Below are positions 43,152-53,452 of a stretch of 64,000 nt of DNA, piece by piece. The translations under genes and the position numbers were made by a program. Where the stretch lies: contig CP154956.1 of the NCBI GenBank assembly GCA_039621445.1, positions 4,648,170-4,712,169 on the forward strand, in the 5' to 3' direction. Below the pieces are notes generated by a model, which was not told the DNA's origin, did no database searches, and saw nothing but the letters and a program-made list of their open reading frames with translations. This DNA comes from Euglena gracilis (taxonomy: Eukaryota > Euglenida > Euglenophyceae > Euglenales). The first letter of the stretch is position 1. The number at the start of each line of letters is the position of its first letter.

Positions 43152-46100
43152 CTACCAATAAATGTATTCACCATCTCTATCTCTACCCATCATATTGCTA
43201 TCATCTTCATCATCTTCATAATAATCTATAGCCTTAATTGAATCTTTTAAGTATGGTTTATTGATATCTTCAAATATTAGATCATCATCTATAAATAGAT
43301 CTGTATTATTATCTATTGCACTTATTTCTACATCAATACTTGGTTTACATAATAATCTTTGCCTTGTTATAATCTTATCAAATAGTTCTTTGCCCCTATC
43401 TGTATTTATTAAAACTATTTCACATATACTTTGTATTAAATATTTATGTATATCATTATACGATTTATTATTGTATAACATATGATTAAATACATCTTTA
43501 TATTTTTTGAAATCAATATCATATCCAACACTGTTACTTATTATATATATTAATTCAGAATAAGTAGAATATAAATTATTTTGTTCTATTTTTGGTATAT
43601 TTAATTTTTCTTTTATTTCATTTATAGTTCTACCTTCAGTTATACCTATAGATAATATTATATTTACATGTTTTTCAGTTAATTGTGAAACTTGTATAAT
43701 AGTAGTATAGTTATATTCAGGCATTGTTGGCTTGTTAGTTTTATCTAACATAGCTTTATCGATATTTTTTACACTCTCGTATAAAACATTATCTCTGTAT
43801 TTTACATTAATGGTTTTATTTTTAAATGATTGTAAATATTTATTATAATAAATTAAAATATTTTCATTTATTTTATTAGCATTAACATTATTAAATATAT
43901 CAGTTGTAACACTACATTTTTTACATTTATTATTAACCCATTCATGTAAATCATTTACCGGACATCTTACTTTAAAAAATATAAAAAATGATTGTATATC
44001 TGCTATTGAGTTAATAGCATTTATTGTTTTTTCTTTATTTAATACGTGTGTATCACTTTGTTTAATCCCACATACTGAACAACCTATATCTGTTAACTTT
44101 CCAGGTTTTACGTCTGGTACCTTGGTGTATTTTACATCATTGTAATAATATACGTTCCACTTGTGTTTCATTCCATTTTCATCATATTGAGATGTAATAT
44201 CTATATTTTTTCTTATAAATTTAGAATCTTTTTCGAAATGTATTAAATGTACAGGTTTATATATTTTACTTATCCTTTCATTTAATATTTTTTGTTCTGT
44301 TTCTTTAAATCTTTTTAAACCAGAAGTATTTTTCAATATAATCGTTCTATGAAAATTAATATAAGATGCATATAAATAGTTTTTATTATTACCATTCAAA
44401 AATGATTCAAGTATCTTATCATCATTTTCTATATTATATAAATCATCATATATATCACTATTTTTTGTTTAACTTTTTTAACAAGTGTATTTCCATCTTT
44501 TCCCATAATTATTTTAAACTCATTATCATGATCTATAGATTTATATATTAATTTATATATTGTTTTTGCATAATTGTAAATAGGATCAATATACATAATA
44601 TCTTCTACAATATCATTATTGTTTGTATTTATTTTAACTGATGTATTCATATTAGTTAAAAGATTATATATTTTTAAGAATTCATCTTTTATTTTTACTA
44701 ATGATATATCTACATTTTTGATAATTGTATTATATTTCATATATAGATTATTTAATAGTTTTTTAACTATTTCACTTGAACTACTAGTTGGAACTATACC
44801 TAAAAATGATATACTATATTTCTTAATTATCTTAAATATATAAACATAACAGTTAATGATTATCAATAACTTAGTTGGATCATTTAATTCATTAACATTT
44901 ATCCTACTTATTATTAATAATAGATTGTTAACAATAGTATTAGTTAGACCTTTAATATTATTTATTTCTATATTTGTTTGAACTATATTGATTATAACAG
45001 ACCATATAAAAGATCGTATTTCATATTCTATTTCAAATAAAAATGATGTCTTCTTAAATGTTATACTATCATCGAAATTAATATCTCTAAACATTTGTTC
45101 ACCACAATATTTACAGTAATAGTTATATTTTTTATTAATCTTTATTTTTACAGAATAAGTAATCAAATTGTTATTTATCTTTGATAATGGTAATTTATCT
45201 ATTTGATATCTATATCTATCATATACATGACTACATATACAGTTAAAATTACATAGTTTACATGTATATATACCATTTATAACTTCAGATAAGAATACAG
45301 ATAATTCATTAAAATATTTCGTTATATCATTTATATTAATTGATCGCAGTAATTTACGATAAACTGATAAATGATTGCATTTATTATTTCTTTTTTCTTC
45401 TATATATTTTTGTAACTGTATATAAGATGTTTTCACTAAATCTTGTTGTTCTTTTGATAATAAACTTAATACTTCATTTGGATCTACAATATTAGGTAAA
45501 ATATTTGGTATGGCCATTGATCCACCATGTAATCTAATATGTTTACCTTTATATAGTTTTAAAAGTATATTTCTATACAAAATAGAATCTAGTTTATCTT
45601 TGATAATTATAAGATATTGTTTTGCCATATTTGCTTTATTTGTTTTATTTTTTTCTATTTCTATATTTTGTATATATTTATTCATTGCTATTGTTTTTGT
45701 TTTAAAATATTCTTCGACTACTTTTGAATCTTTTCCTTCTATTAATATATGTAATAAAACATCCATATTATAAATCAATCGTTTCAATGGATATATATTG
45801 TATATCCAATCATTTTCACCTAACAAATATATTAAATATTCTCTTGTTTTTTCATTATACCATGATTTTATTTTTGATTCTTTTTGTTTTACATTATTTT
45901 TTACAACTGTTTTATCAATTTCTTTTAACAGATTTAATTTATCAGAATATGATGAATAAAATTCATATGCAAATTTAAATTGATTTAATAATTGCATAAA
46001 ATATGGGATAACTTTTTTATCTCCAAAATAAAATACCCTATAGTTATTATGTGATGTATAATAATCTAAATATTCATTAACTTTCATATCACTTATATAA

Positions 46101-46495
46101 TCGAATGAATTTACAAGATTAAATATAATTAAACCTATTATATATATAGATTGTTCGGTTGAAACAGAAAATCGATTCATGTTTTGATCAACTACTTCAG
46201 TTACATTTTGTGATCTTGTATATATACCAACCTTTTTACCTATTATTGGAATAACAGATTTAAATTGAATTATATATCTCAACAATAATGTTTCTGATAA
46301 ATTATTATTTAATTCTTCTAAAAATAAATATTCTTTTATTTTTGACAATATTAAAATAATGTTGTTTCTAAATTTTTTATCTTCTATTGTAGCTTCTAAT
46401 TCATATTCTTCCATATATAATATATTAGGTTGAAAACTAGTTACATCAATAATTTTTATTTTCTTTTCACTTCCTCCATAAAATAATTTATCCAT
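43152..46495 (-). CDS. Very large zinc-ribbon protein of unknown role, frame change at 44461
   Basis: The ATG at 46495 (MDKLFYGGSEKK) opens a frame that closes at 44429. The other frame takes over at the T6 run 44461-44466 (SDIYDDLYNIENDD...) and continues to 43152. Total about 1,114 residues. It contains several treble-clef or ribbon-like cysteine sets: CKLCNFNCIC (about residue 405), CKYCGEQMF (about 465), CSVCGIKQSDTHV and CPVNDLHEW...CKKC in the C-terminal third. The end is acidic (DDDLIFEDI, DYYEDDEDD). Its size and conserved look suggest a core viral gene, but I cannot name the family. It ends 4 bases from the HU gene, tail to tail. Confidence 0.65.
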
Positions 46496-46553
46496 TATTT
46501 TACGATCACTTTTTATTACTTTTATATTAAAGATATTATATTTTAAATTATAT

Positions 46554-47852
46554 ATGAAACGAAAAAAAATGAATAAAAATATTGAAAACGACATTGATAT
46601 TGATGGATTATTAAAACTAATTAAAAATACTGATGTAAATATTGTAGAAAATATAATAGATATAGTTAATGATTACAATTTGCAGTTAAATTATGAAAAA
46701 AACTCAGATGGTAAAATATGCAGGATAATACTAAAAATAAAAAAAGGAAAAGATAATAATCATACAGTTTATTATCAATGTAATGGATGTGTTATTGATA
46801 CAATTAATTTTACGTTATTATCTATACCACCAATTGTATTAAATAAAACTATAACAAATGAACAATATAACACTAATGATTATGAATTATATAAAGTTAT
46901 AGATGGTACAGTAGTTACATTCTATTATTATAATGGTAAATGGAATATAGCTACAAGTAAAAGTTTTGATGTGTCCGAATTATACTGGATAGGACAATTA
47001 AATTATTCACAAATTATATACAGTTTATTTGAAAAATATTATCCTGATATTATAAACACTATTGGTATAAAACTAATAAATGACAATACATTAATGTTTG
47101 CAAAATTAAGTACATCTTATTGTTATACAATAGGATTTAGACATCATAATTTTCATCCATTGTTAAATGATCCAGAATACATATGGAACATACAACACAT
47201 TAATCTAAAGACAAAAAAAATATATTACACAAATGGTATACCTGGTATACCTAACCAAACACCAATAGAAAAACCTGAATCATTAAATAGTTTATATTCC
47301 AATAATAAACTATCTATAACAAATGCAACTAAAACATTTCCAATTTATAATTATGGTTATATATTACGTTCTAAAAAACTTTCACCTAAAATATCTAACA
47401 TAATAATAGAAAGCCCATTGTTAAAAAAGATAAAAAAATGTATCTATGAACATCCATCTAATGCTTTTAGAAATAACATTAACGAAAAAAATAGATTAAA
47501 TTACATAATATTAAAAAATTATTTTAACAAAATAGAAAGATATAACATACTACAATTATATCCTCAATTTCTAGATACATATAATATTTTAAATAAATGT
47601 ATAAAAGATGTTATTAATTGTATGATATTGATAATGAAAAATAAAGAAGTAAATAATAAAATATTATCATTTCAAACATGTATTATAATATTATCATATT
47701 CATTAATAAAATATATATCAAAAATAGAATCAATTGATATAAATAGTGAAGAAATCCATTCAATACTCAAAGATTATATATCAAATACAGAATATATAAT
47801 TTTATACTTAAATATGATTGATAAATATAAAGTAACAGATATGATTAATTAA
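46554..47852 (+). CDS. Putative nucleotidyltransferase (RNA ligase or capping-like)
   Basis: 432 residues. Around residue 120 it reads YELYKVIDGTVVTFYYYNGKWNIATSK over two stretches. This resembles the adenylation motif region of RNA ligase-like nucleotidyltransferases (lysine near DG[ST], then a strand ending WxxATS). A following GFRHHNFHPLLNDPEYIWNIQHI fits the later motif region. The spacing (KVIDG rather than KxDG) is not canonical, so the activity is uncertain. The C-terminal half is helical and lysine-rich. It is divergently transcribed from the large zinc-ribbon gene across 58 bases. Confidence 0.45.
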   Translation: MKRKKMNKNIENDIDIDGLLKLIKNTDVNIVENIIDIVNDYNLQLNYEKNSDGKICRIILKIKKGKDNNHTVYYQCNGCVIDTINFTLLSIPPIVLNKTITNEQYNTNDYELYKVIDGTVVTFYYYNGKWNIATSKSFDVSELYWIGQLNYSQIIYSLFEKYYPDIINTIGIKLINDNTLMFAKLSTSYCYTIGFRHHNFHPLLNDPEYIWNIQHINLKTKKIYYTNGIPGIPNQTPIEKPESLNSLYSNNKLSITNATKTFPIYNYGYILRSKKLSPKISNIIIESPLLKKIKKCIYEHPSNAFRNNINEKNRLNYIILKNYFNKIERYNILQLYPQFLDTYNILNKCIKDVINCMILIMKNKEVNNKILSFQTCIIILSYSLIKYISKIESIDINSEEIHSILKDYISNTEYIILYLNMIDKYKVTDMIN

Positions 47853-47901
47853 TTAATTATTTTTATATATTTATTTTATATATATAATATATCTAGAAAA
47901 C

Positions 47902-48111
47902 ATGAGTGAAGAACGAGGAGTATTCGAAAAGAAAACAGATGATGACGATGTTATCTTTAGTCATATGGTATCTAAAAACAATGTAAAAAATGCATTTTCA
48001 AATAATAATTTACTATCTAAACACGTATCAGAAATGAGTAAGTTTACACAATATGATATCAATGTTCCTACTAATACAGTATATAATAATAAACGTGAAT
48101 TTAATATTTAA
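47902..48111 (+). CDS. Small unknown hydrophilic protein
   Basis: 69 residues (MSEERGVFEKKTDDDDVIF...). Acidic start, Asn-rich, no membrane segment and no Cys. It follows the putative nucleotidyltransferase by about 50 bases on the same strand. The short spacer TTTATATATATAATATATCT precedes the ATG. Probably a real small gene, because its composition is not that of random AT-rich DNA. Confidence 0.55.
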   Translation: MSEERGVFEKKTDDDDVIFSHMVSKNNVKNAFSNNNLLSKHVSEMSKFTQYDINVPTNTVYNNKREFNI

Positions 48112-48122
48112 CTAAATATATA

Positions 48123-48541
48123 TTATTTTTTTTGATTTTCTAATATTTTTATTCTTTTTTCTAATTTTTCAATGTATTCAACTATTGATTTCAAATTAGT
48201 GTTTGTATTATTAACTGTGGTTTCTAATGATTGAATAACTATTCTAAGTGTAGTATCTATTTTTAAATATAGTTTATTTATAGAACTATATGGTAAAGTC
48301 CATACAACATTTTTAATACCACTATTTTTTTAGGCGAACTTTGTAATACAAATATATATTCTCCGTCATCTTTTTTGAAGTTTTTCACTACAAATCCTCC
48401 ATTTTTATATTCGTTTTCAACATTTATATATCTTATATGTGATGAATATTTTATAGTATCCCATAATTCTTTAGTTATTTCTATATATCCATCTAACTTA
48501 TCATTTATCATTTCTTCTGTCCACATTTTTTTTTCTGTCAT
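48123..48541 (-). CDS. Small protein with C-terminal coiled coil, frame change at 48325
   Basis: ATG at 48541. The first frame (MTEKKMWTEEMINDKLDGYIEITKE over two stretches, then NGGFVVKNFKKDDGEYIFVLQSS) closes at 48278 because the T7 run at 48325-48331 shifts the frame. The other frame gives IKNVVWTLPYSSINKLYLK and then a clear coiled coil (IVEYIEKLEKRIKILENQ) to the TAA at 48123-48125. Total about 139 residues. The N-terminal part looks like a small beta-domain. It converges with the 47902 gene. Function unknown. Confidence 0.6.
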
Positions 48542-48575
48542 TTTTTTATATTTATATATTTATATATAAATAAAA

Positions 48576-49805
48576 ATGAATAGAAAAAAAATACTGATGT
48601 TAAAAATATATATGGACAAAATAATTTTATAAAACTTTTACATTCGTTTTATGATAACATAGAATCAGATGATGATTATATAATATATAAAGAAAACTTA
48701 GATAAGATAAATATTAAAAACGTTAATGATATAGAATATATATATATATCATTTGATAATAGTTTATATAACATAGCGGCAATATTATATGTTAATAAAC
48801 TACCTACATATGTTATTTTAGGTAATATTGATGATAACAGTACAAATTATTTTATAGATTACGAAAACATTAAATCTATATATATGGATAATCTAGAATA
48901 TTTCAACAAATTGGAAAAAAATATGTAAACTAATAAATCAAAATAAGTTAAAGATAATAACTGATGAAGACAATATATCAATAGTATATGTTTTCATAAA
49001 TATATTTAAATATTATGATATAAACGATAAAATAAAAACAATAATAGATTATATTAAAAACAATAATGTAAATATACCTGAACCAATAGATTTATCTTGT
49101 TTATATATCAAACAAGTTTATACAAATATAAAAACAATAGATAAAATAAATGAATTATACATTATGAAACTATTTACTAATTTATATTTAAAAAACATTA
49201 TACCTGAATATAATTTGTTAATAGGAAATATAGCAATAAATGAAACATTAATAACTATATTTCAATGTAATAATAATATTATTAATATTATGTATTTTTC
49301 AGATTATGACTTATTTTATTTATTATATTATCTATATATGTTACATTTAGAAAATATATGTATATTAAATTTCGACAATGTATTATTACATAAAGGATTA
49401 TATAATAAAAATAATGATCATTATGATTTATTTATATTAGATGATAAAGGTCAAGATAATACATTTTGTATACCGCATAAATCATTTTGTTATTTTACTA
49501 ACATTAATAATTACATTGATAATACAGAACATATTATAAATGAAGTATTAAGTTGTTTGCCATTTAGTATTGATAATTCACTAAATGTAAAAGATAAATT
49601 TAAATTATTATGTATAGTAGATTATTATATATTTTGTTCATATTTAAAAAGTAAATTTTCAAATACAATTATATCGGAAGTTATGTCATACATAAGTAAT
49701 ATAATAAACAATAATATAAATATATTAGAAATAGATATATTTAATGAAATATTCAACATATATAAATATAAATGTTCATGTGATGATATATGTAATTGTG
49801 AATAA
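48576..49805 (+). CDS. Unknown protein, two frame changes in A runs
   Basis: The ATG at 48576 is followed after three codons by an A8 run (48584-48591) where the frame must change. The next frame stays open (LLHSFYDNIESDDDYIIYKEN..., YVILGNIDDN) to a TAA at 48924 beside the A7 run 48915-48921. The frame beyond is open through KLINQNKLKIITDEDN into the 213-codon frame ending at 49805. Total about 409 residues. The C-terminus ends in a Cys cluster (CSCDDICNCE). No family recognised. Divergent from the coiled-coil gene by about 35 bases. Confidence 0.55.
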
Positions 49806-49819
49806 CATATATAAAATTA

Positions 49820-50060
49820 TTCAAAAATAAAATATCTAAAGATACACAACAATAAAAACAATGTGAAAATATCTAAAGATAAACAACGTATAAAAACAAT
49901 GTGAAAATATCTAAAGATAAACAACGTATAAAACAATATCCAAAAATAAATAATGTTAAACAACATATGAAAACAATATAAAAATATATAAAAATAAACA
50001 ACGTATAAAACAATATAAAAATATATAAAGGGAAACAACATATAATTATCTATTAATAAA
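49820..50060. repeat. Irregular tandem repeat of about 40 bp
   Basis: Five to six loose copies of AAAATATCTAAAGATAAACA followed by ACGTATAAAACAATGTG. Units vary in length (about 35-52 bp). No gene. The following stretch to 50180 is featureless AT-rich DNA leading into the last repeat array. Confidence 0.75.
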
Positions 50061-50179
50061 TAAATATAAATGAATAATATTTTTGTTAAATTGTTTTCAT
50101 TAATAAAAATATATACTTTAAACACTTTTACAATATATATTTTTTATATTAATAGTATGTTTTTATGTAAACTAATTTC

Positions 50180-51370
50180 ATGTATATATTTCTAGAAAAT
50201 ATATATAATAATATTACCTAACGGCGCGCGTGTGATTAATATATTTTTATTTATCTTATATACATGATATGTATTATTATCTATTATGTTATATGATAAA
50301 GATATGTAAAAAAACATAATAATACTTATATATATTTCTAGAAAGATAAATAATAATATATTACCAATCGGCGCGCATGTGATTAATATATTTTTATTTA
50401 TCTTATATAAATGATATGTATTATTATCTATTATGTTATGTGATAAAGATATGTAAAAAAACACAATAATACTTATATATATTTCTAGAAAGTAAATCAT
50501 ATCATATTACCAATCGGCGCACATGTGATTAATATATTTTTATTTATCTTATATAAATATCATGTATTATTATCTATTTTGTTATATGATAAAGGTATGT
50601 AAAAAAAAAATAATAATAACTCTTTCATGTATTTCTAGAAATATAAATATAATAATATTACCTAATAGCGCGATATCATATTACCAATCGGCGCACATGT
50701 GATTAATATATTTTTATTTATCTTATATAAATATCATGTATTATTATCTATTATGTTATATGATAAAGGTATGTAAAAAAAACATAATAATAACTCTTTA
50801 ATGTATTTCTAGAAATATAAATATAATAATATTACCTAATAGCGCGATATCATATTACCAATGACGCGCGTGTGATTAATATATTTTTATTTATCTTATA
50901 TAAATATCATGTATTATTATCTATTATGTTATATGATAAAGGTATGTAAAAAAAACATAATAATAACTCTTTAATATATTTCTAGAAATATAAATATAAT
51001 AATATTACCTAATAGCGCGTATATTATATTACCAATGACGCGCGTGTGATTAATATATTTTTATTTATCTTATATAAATATCATGTATTATTATCTATTA
51101 TGTTATATGATAAAGGTATGTAAGAAAACATAATAATAACTCTTTAATGTATTTCTAGAAATATAAATATAATAATATTACCTAATAGCGCGTATATTAT
51201 ATTACCAATGACGCGCGTGTGATTAATATATTTTTATTTATCTTATATAAATATCATGTATTATTATCTATTATGTTATATGATAAAGGTATGTAAAAAA
51301 ACATAATAATAACTCTTTAATGTATTTCTAGAAATATAAATATAATAATATTACCTAATGGCGCGTATAT
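50180..51370. repeat. Inverted copy of the dispersed CTAGAAAT repeat array, at the edge of the AT-rich part
   Basis: Six to seven units of about 165-175 bp that are the reverse complement of the family at 14440, 27050 and 37690. Each has ATATTACCTAATAGCGCG, GCGCGTGTGATTAATATATT, TTTATTTATCTTATATAAAT, TATTATCTATTATGTTATAT and TGTATTTCTAGAAATAT. The last four units are almost identical. It is the only array in this orientation in the window, and it stops within about 50 bases of the compositional boundary. Confidence 0.93.
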
Positions 51371-51500
51371 TATATTATATGGGTTAGGATTATATTATAT
51401 TATATTATATGGGAGGAGATAGCCTATATTAGGATCAGCCTGAGGAAATCGCGAAATCTCAGTAAGAATCAAGGAATTTCGCGAATTGAATTCGCGATGT
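51371..51500. other. Compositional junction between AT-rich and GC-rich DNA
   Basis: Left of about 51,415 the sequence is the repeat array followed by ATTATATTATATTATATTAT. Right of it GC content rises at once. TTATATGGG occurs twice (51373 and 51402), and the first copy forms GGGTTAGG, a single telomere-like word. At 51479-51497 TCGCGAATT-G-AATTCGCGA is a perfect inverted repeat, and TCGCGA also occurs near 51449. Whether this is an integration boundary, a genome end or an assembly join cannot be told from the sequence. Confidence 0.7.
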
Positions 51501-51646
51501 GACGTGTGGATGGGGTGTAGAGAGAGAGTTTTTTTCTGTTTTTTCGATGAAAAACATGAAAAAAACAGTAGATTTGTGTGTATTTTGTGTTCCTCTTCCT
51601 GAATCTGTGATGATTTTGTATTCACTTCAGAATTTCAAAAACAGTG

Positions 51647-51814
51647 ATGTCTGCTGCATCTCAAGCCTCCGTGTCAGTGAGTGCGGCGGGACTGGTGTTC
51701 CCGACTGCATTGCACCTCATTGGGCATGGGCATCACGTGGCCATTATAAGGCCACTTGGGCATTGTGTGGGAACACAGGACATCGTGATGCCGATTGGCC
51801 GATCGGTGATTTGA
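51647..51814 (+). CDS. Possible small protein
   Basis: 55 codons from ATG to TGA (MSAASQASVSVSAAGLVFPT...). The composition looks protein-like, with a hydrophobic middle (VFPTALHLIGHGHHVAII), and the frame is rich in third-position G/C. No family. It lies upstream of the proline-rich gene in another frame and may be the first gene of the GC-rich element, or a chance frame. Confidence 0.3.
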   Translation: MSAASQASVSVSAAGLVFPTALHLIGHGHHVAIIRPLGHCVGTQDIVMPIGRSVI

Positions 51815-51830
51815 AAGGATCAGCATCACG

Positions 51831-52283
51831 ATGCTGGCAACGGAGATCACATTGCCAACGTGGCCCCGAAGGCAAGGTGATGAGGAGAGGAGGGCAGCAG
51901 CAGGCACGCCACCGCCACCGCCCTATGACAGTGACAGCGAAGGGGATGAGGAAGCCGCAGCCAACTTGGTTGCCATGCAGGCATACGTGCCACCGCCAAG
52001 CAGCCCTGTCTACCGGCCGATGGAGGCGGTGCACCTGACAGTCAGGTGGCACGGACAAGCCCCAGCCACCACCACCACTGTCAAGAAAGAAGAGGAGATG
52101 CCCGAATGGGATGTCCAACGGGCGGACGACCAAGCCTGTGGTCCAGTGCAGCAGCCCCCCGTATACACGGGCAAAGGGGAGGCAGAAGGAGGAGAGGTGC
52201 AGCCAAGTGGGCTCATGAGGAGGCGCAGGAGGGTTATCTACGCAGCAAGCCAGCAATGGCGACAAAGGGAGTGTTTTTTTTAA
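51831..52283 (+). CDS. Proline-rich small protein with PPPPPY motif
   Basis: 150 residues. PPPPPYDSDSEGDEE near residue 26 contains a PPxY-type motif, which in other viral proteins binds WW-domain ubiquitin ligases, followed by an acidic cluster. Further Pro-rich segments and a basic end (RRRRRV) follow. The stop lies inside a hairpin that could end the transcript. The other frames here are also open because of high GC, so the frame choice rests on the motif and the acidic cluster. Confidence 0.45.
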   Translation: MLATEITLPTWPRRQGDEERRAAAGTPPPPPYDSDSEGDEEAAANLVAMQAYVPPPSSPVYRPMEAVHLTVRWHGQAPATTTTVKKEEEMPEWDVQRADDQACGPVQQPPVYTGKGEAEGGEVQPSGLMRRRRRVIYAASQQWRQRECFF

Positions 52284-52320
52284 GGAAGGCTTTTTTTCTA
52301 CAGAGCCGGACACTCCCTTT
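52264..52320. terminator. Perfect 11-bp inverted repeat at gene end
   Basis: AAAGGGAGTGT (52264-52274) pairs with ACACTCCCTTT (52310-52320) around a 35-base loop containing two T runs. It spans the stop codon of the proline-rich gene. Mimiviruses end transcripts at such hairpins; the same use here is an inference. Confidence 0.5.
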
Positions 52321-52463
52321 GGCCTAAGGACGCCTGAGGCCAGGGTGGCGCCATGCCGCCACATCCTCTAATGTCAACCCCCCTCCCCCTCCTCAGACCC
52401 CCCCCCTCCCCCCCCTGCAGGGCCGGCCCCCAAGCGGGTGCGCCGGTCCCCCTCCTGCCATGG

Positions 52464-52542
52464 ACATGCATTGGTGATGGCGATGACGGGGATGTCGATG
52501 CATGGGGTGGGGATGGCGATGGCAAATTACACCAATGCATGT
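52464..52542. other. Perfect 13-bp inverted repeat in a non-coding stretch
   Basis: ACATGCATTGGTG (52464-52476) pairs with CACCAATGCATGT (52530-52542), separated by 53 bases made of GATG-rich steps. The region 52321-52843 has no convincing gene. It includes a C-rich/T-rich tract (52378-52420) and an A10 run near 52647. Confidence 0.6.
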
Positions 52543-52843
52543 GCCTCCATCTGCAAGTAGGCCAGTCAGTGCCAGCACCATGCGCATTGCGCGCATCTTA
52601 ACCCTCTCAGCATCAGAACCCAAGCCCAGAGTCACTCTCCCAGCCGAAAAAAAAAATAAGATCAAGATACTTGTGCCTTGCAACACACGTCTTACACAGA
52701 CTTGCTCTTGAAGGCGGCAAAAGCGGGCGGATTCTTTGTTTGGGAAGGGATTTGTTTGTAGAGTTGTCGAAGCCGGCGGTTGTCGTTTTTTTATCTTTGC
52801 CGATGTTCTCGCACAGGTGCTCCCCCGCGCTCCTCCTCGAAAA

Positions 52844-53401
52844 ATGGGCAATGGCGCTCTGCCATCTTCGCCAGCGCTGCTGGCCGCCTCTGCTGTGCAG
52901 AAGGTTCTTGTTCTTCCCGAGCTGCGCCGGGAGGTCTTTGAGTTCATGCCTGGCCTGGCGCGGGCGGAGCGCGCGCTGGTGTACCCCGAGGGGTGCCCCC
53001 CAGCCGTGCTGGCGCGGGCAGCGCGCCGCTTCCAGTACTTCGTGTACAACACGTTTGTACGCTGGCTCATCGGCCAGTTCTTGGGAGCGCGGATGCAGGC
53101 GCTGGTGGTCTACCCCGAAGGGGTAGAGGAAGGGTGGCTGTGGCCCTTCGGGGCCTTTGACCTCTGGGGATACTATGGGATGGGGAGCTGCGGAAACTGC
53201 GGACTCCTCGAAACTGTGTACCCCAGCGCCATGGTGGCAGCCTATGATGGCTGCACCAAACTTTTTGGCGAGGTCAAGTTTCACACCATTACCTGCTGTT
53301 CTGACTTTTGTGTCTCTGACCACGAACTAATTGTTCGTCACCGTGAGGAAGAGGAGCGTCGCCTGCGTCGCTCTTCTGACCCCACTGACTTTGAGGATTG
53401 A
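52844..53401 (+). CDS. Unknown protein of the GC-rich element
   Basis: 185 residues from the ATG at 52844 (the longer frame needs a TTG). A helical, Ala/Leu/Arg-rich first half (LLAASAVQKVLVLPELRREVFEF). The string YPEG occurs twice in a VYPEG context (ALVYPEGCPP and ALVVYPEGVEE), as in a short internal duplication. Then a Cys/Gly/Trp-containing part (GYYGMGSCGNCG, ITCCSDFC). The C-terminus is charged (HREEEERRLRRSSD). The first part has a faint F-box feel, but I do not claim it. It is followed 51 bases later by the next gene on the same strand. Confidence 0.55.
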   Translation: MGNGALPSSPALLAASAVQKVLVLPELRREVFEFMPGLARAERALVYPEGCPPAVLARAARRFQYFVYNTFVRWLIGQFLGARMQALVVYPEGVEEGWLWPFGAFDLWGYYGMGSCGNCGLLETVYPSAMVAAYDGCTKLFGEVKFHTITCCSDFCVSDHELIVRHREEEERRLRRSSDPTDFED

Positions 53402-53452
53402 CTCGTACTGCGCGACACTGTGTTCGCGTCTTGCTTTTGATCTCTTGTTGTG

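Noticed and set aside
50192-50500. 102-residue open frame on the minus strand
   Set aside because: Spans repeat units and its sequence is the repeat translated; also 49817-50125 is low-complexity.
51378-51386. Telomere at the junction
   Set aside because: Only a single GGGTTAGG word is present, with no tandem telomeric repeat; noted as a curiosity only.
51499-52540. Several overlapping frames of 80-206 residues in the GC-rich start
   Set aside because: Composition-driven open frames; only the frame with the PPPPPY/acidic motif looks protein-like.
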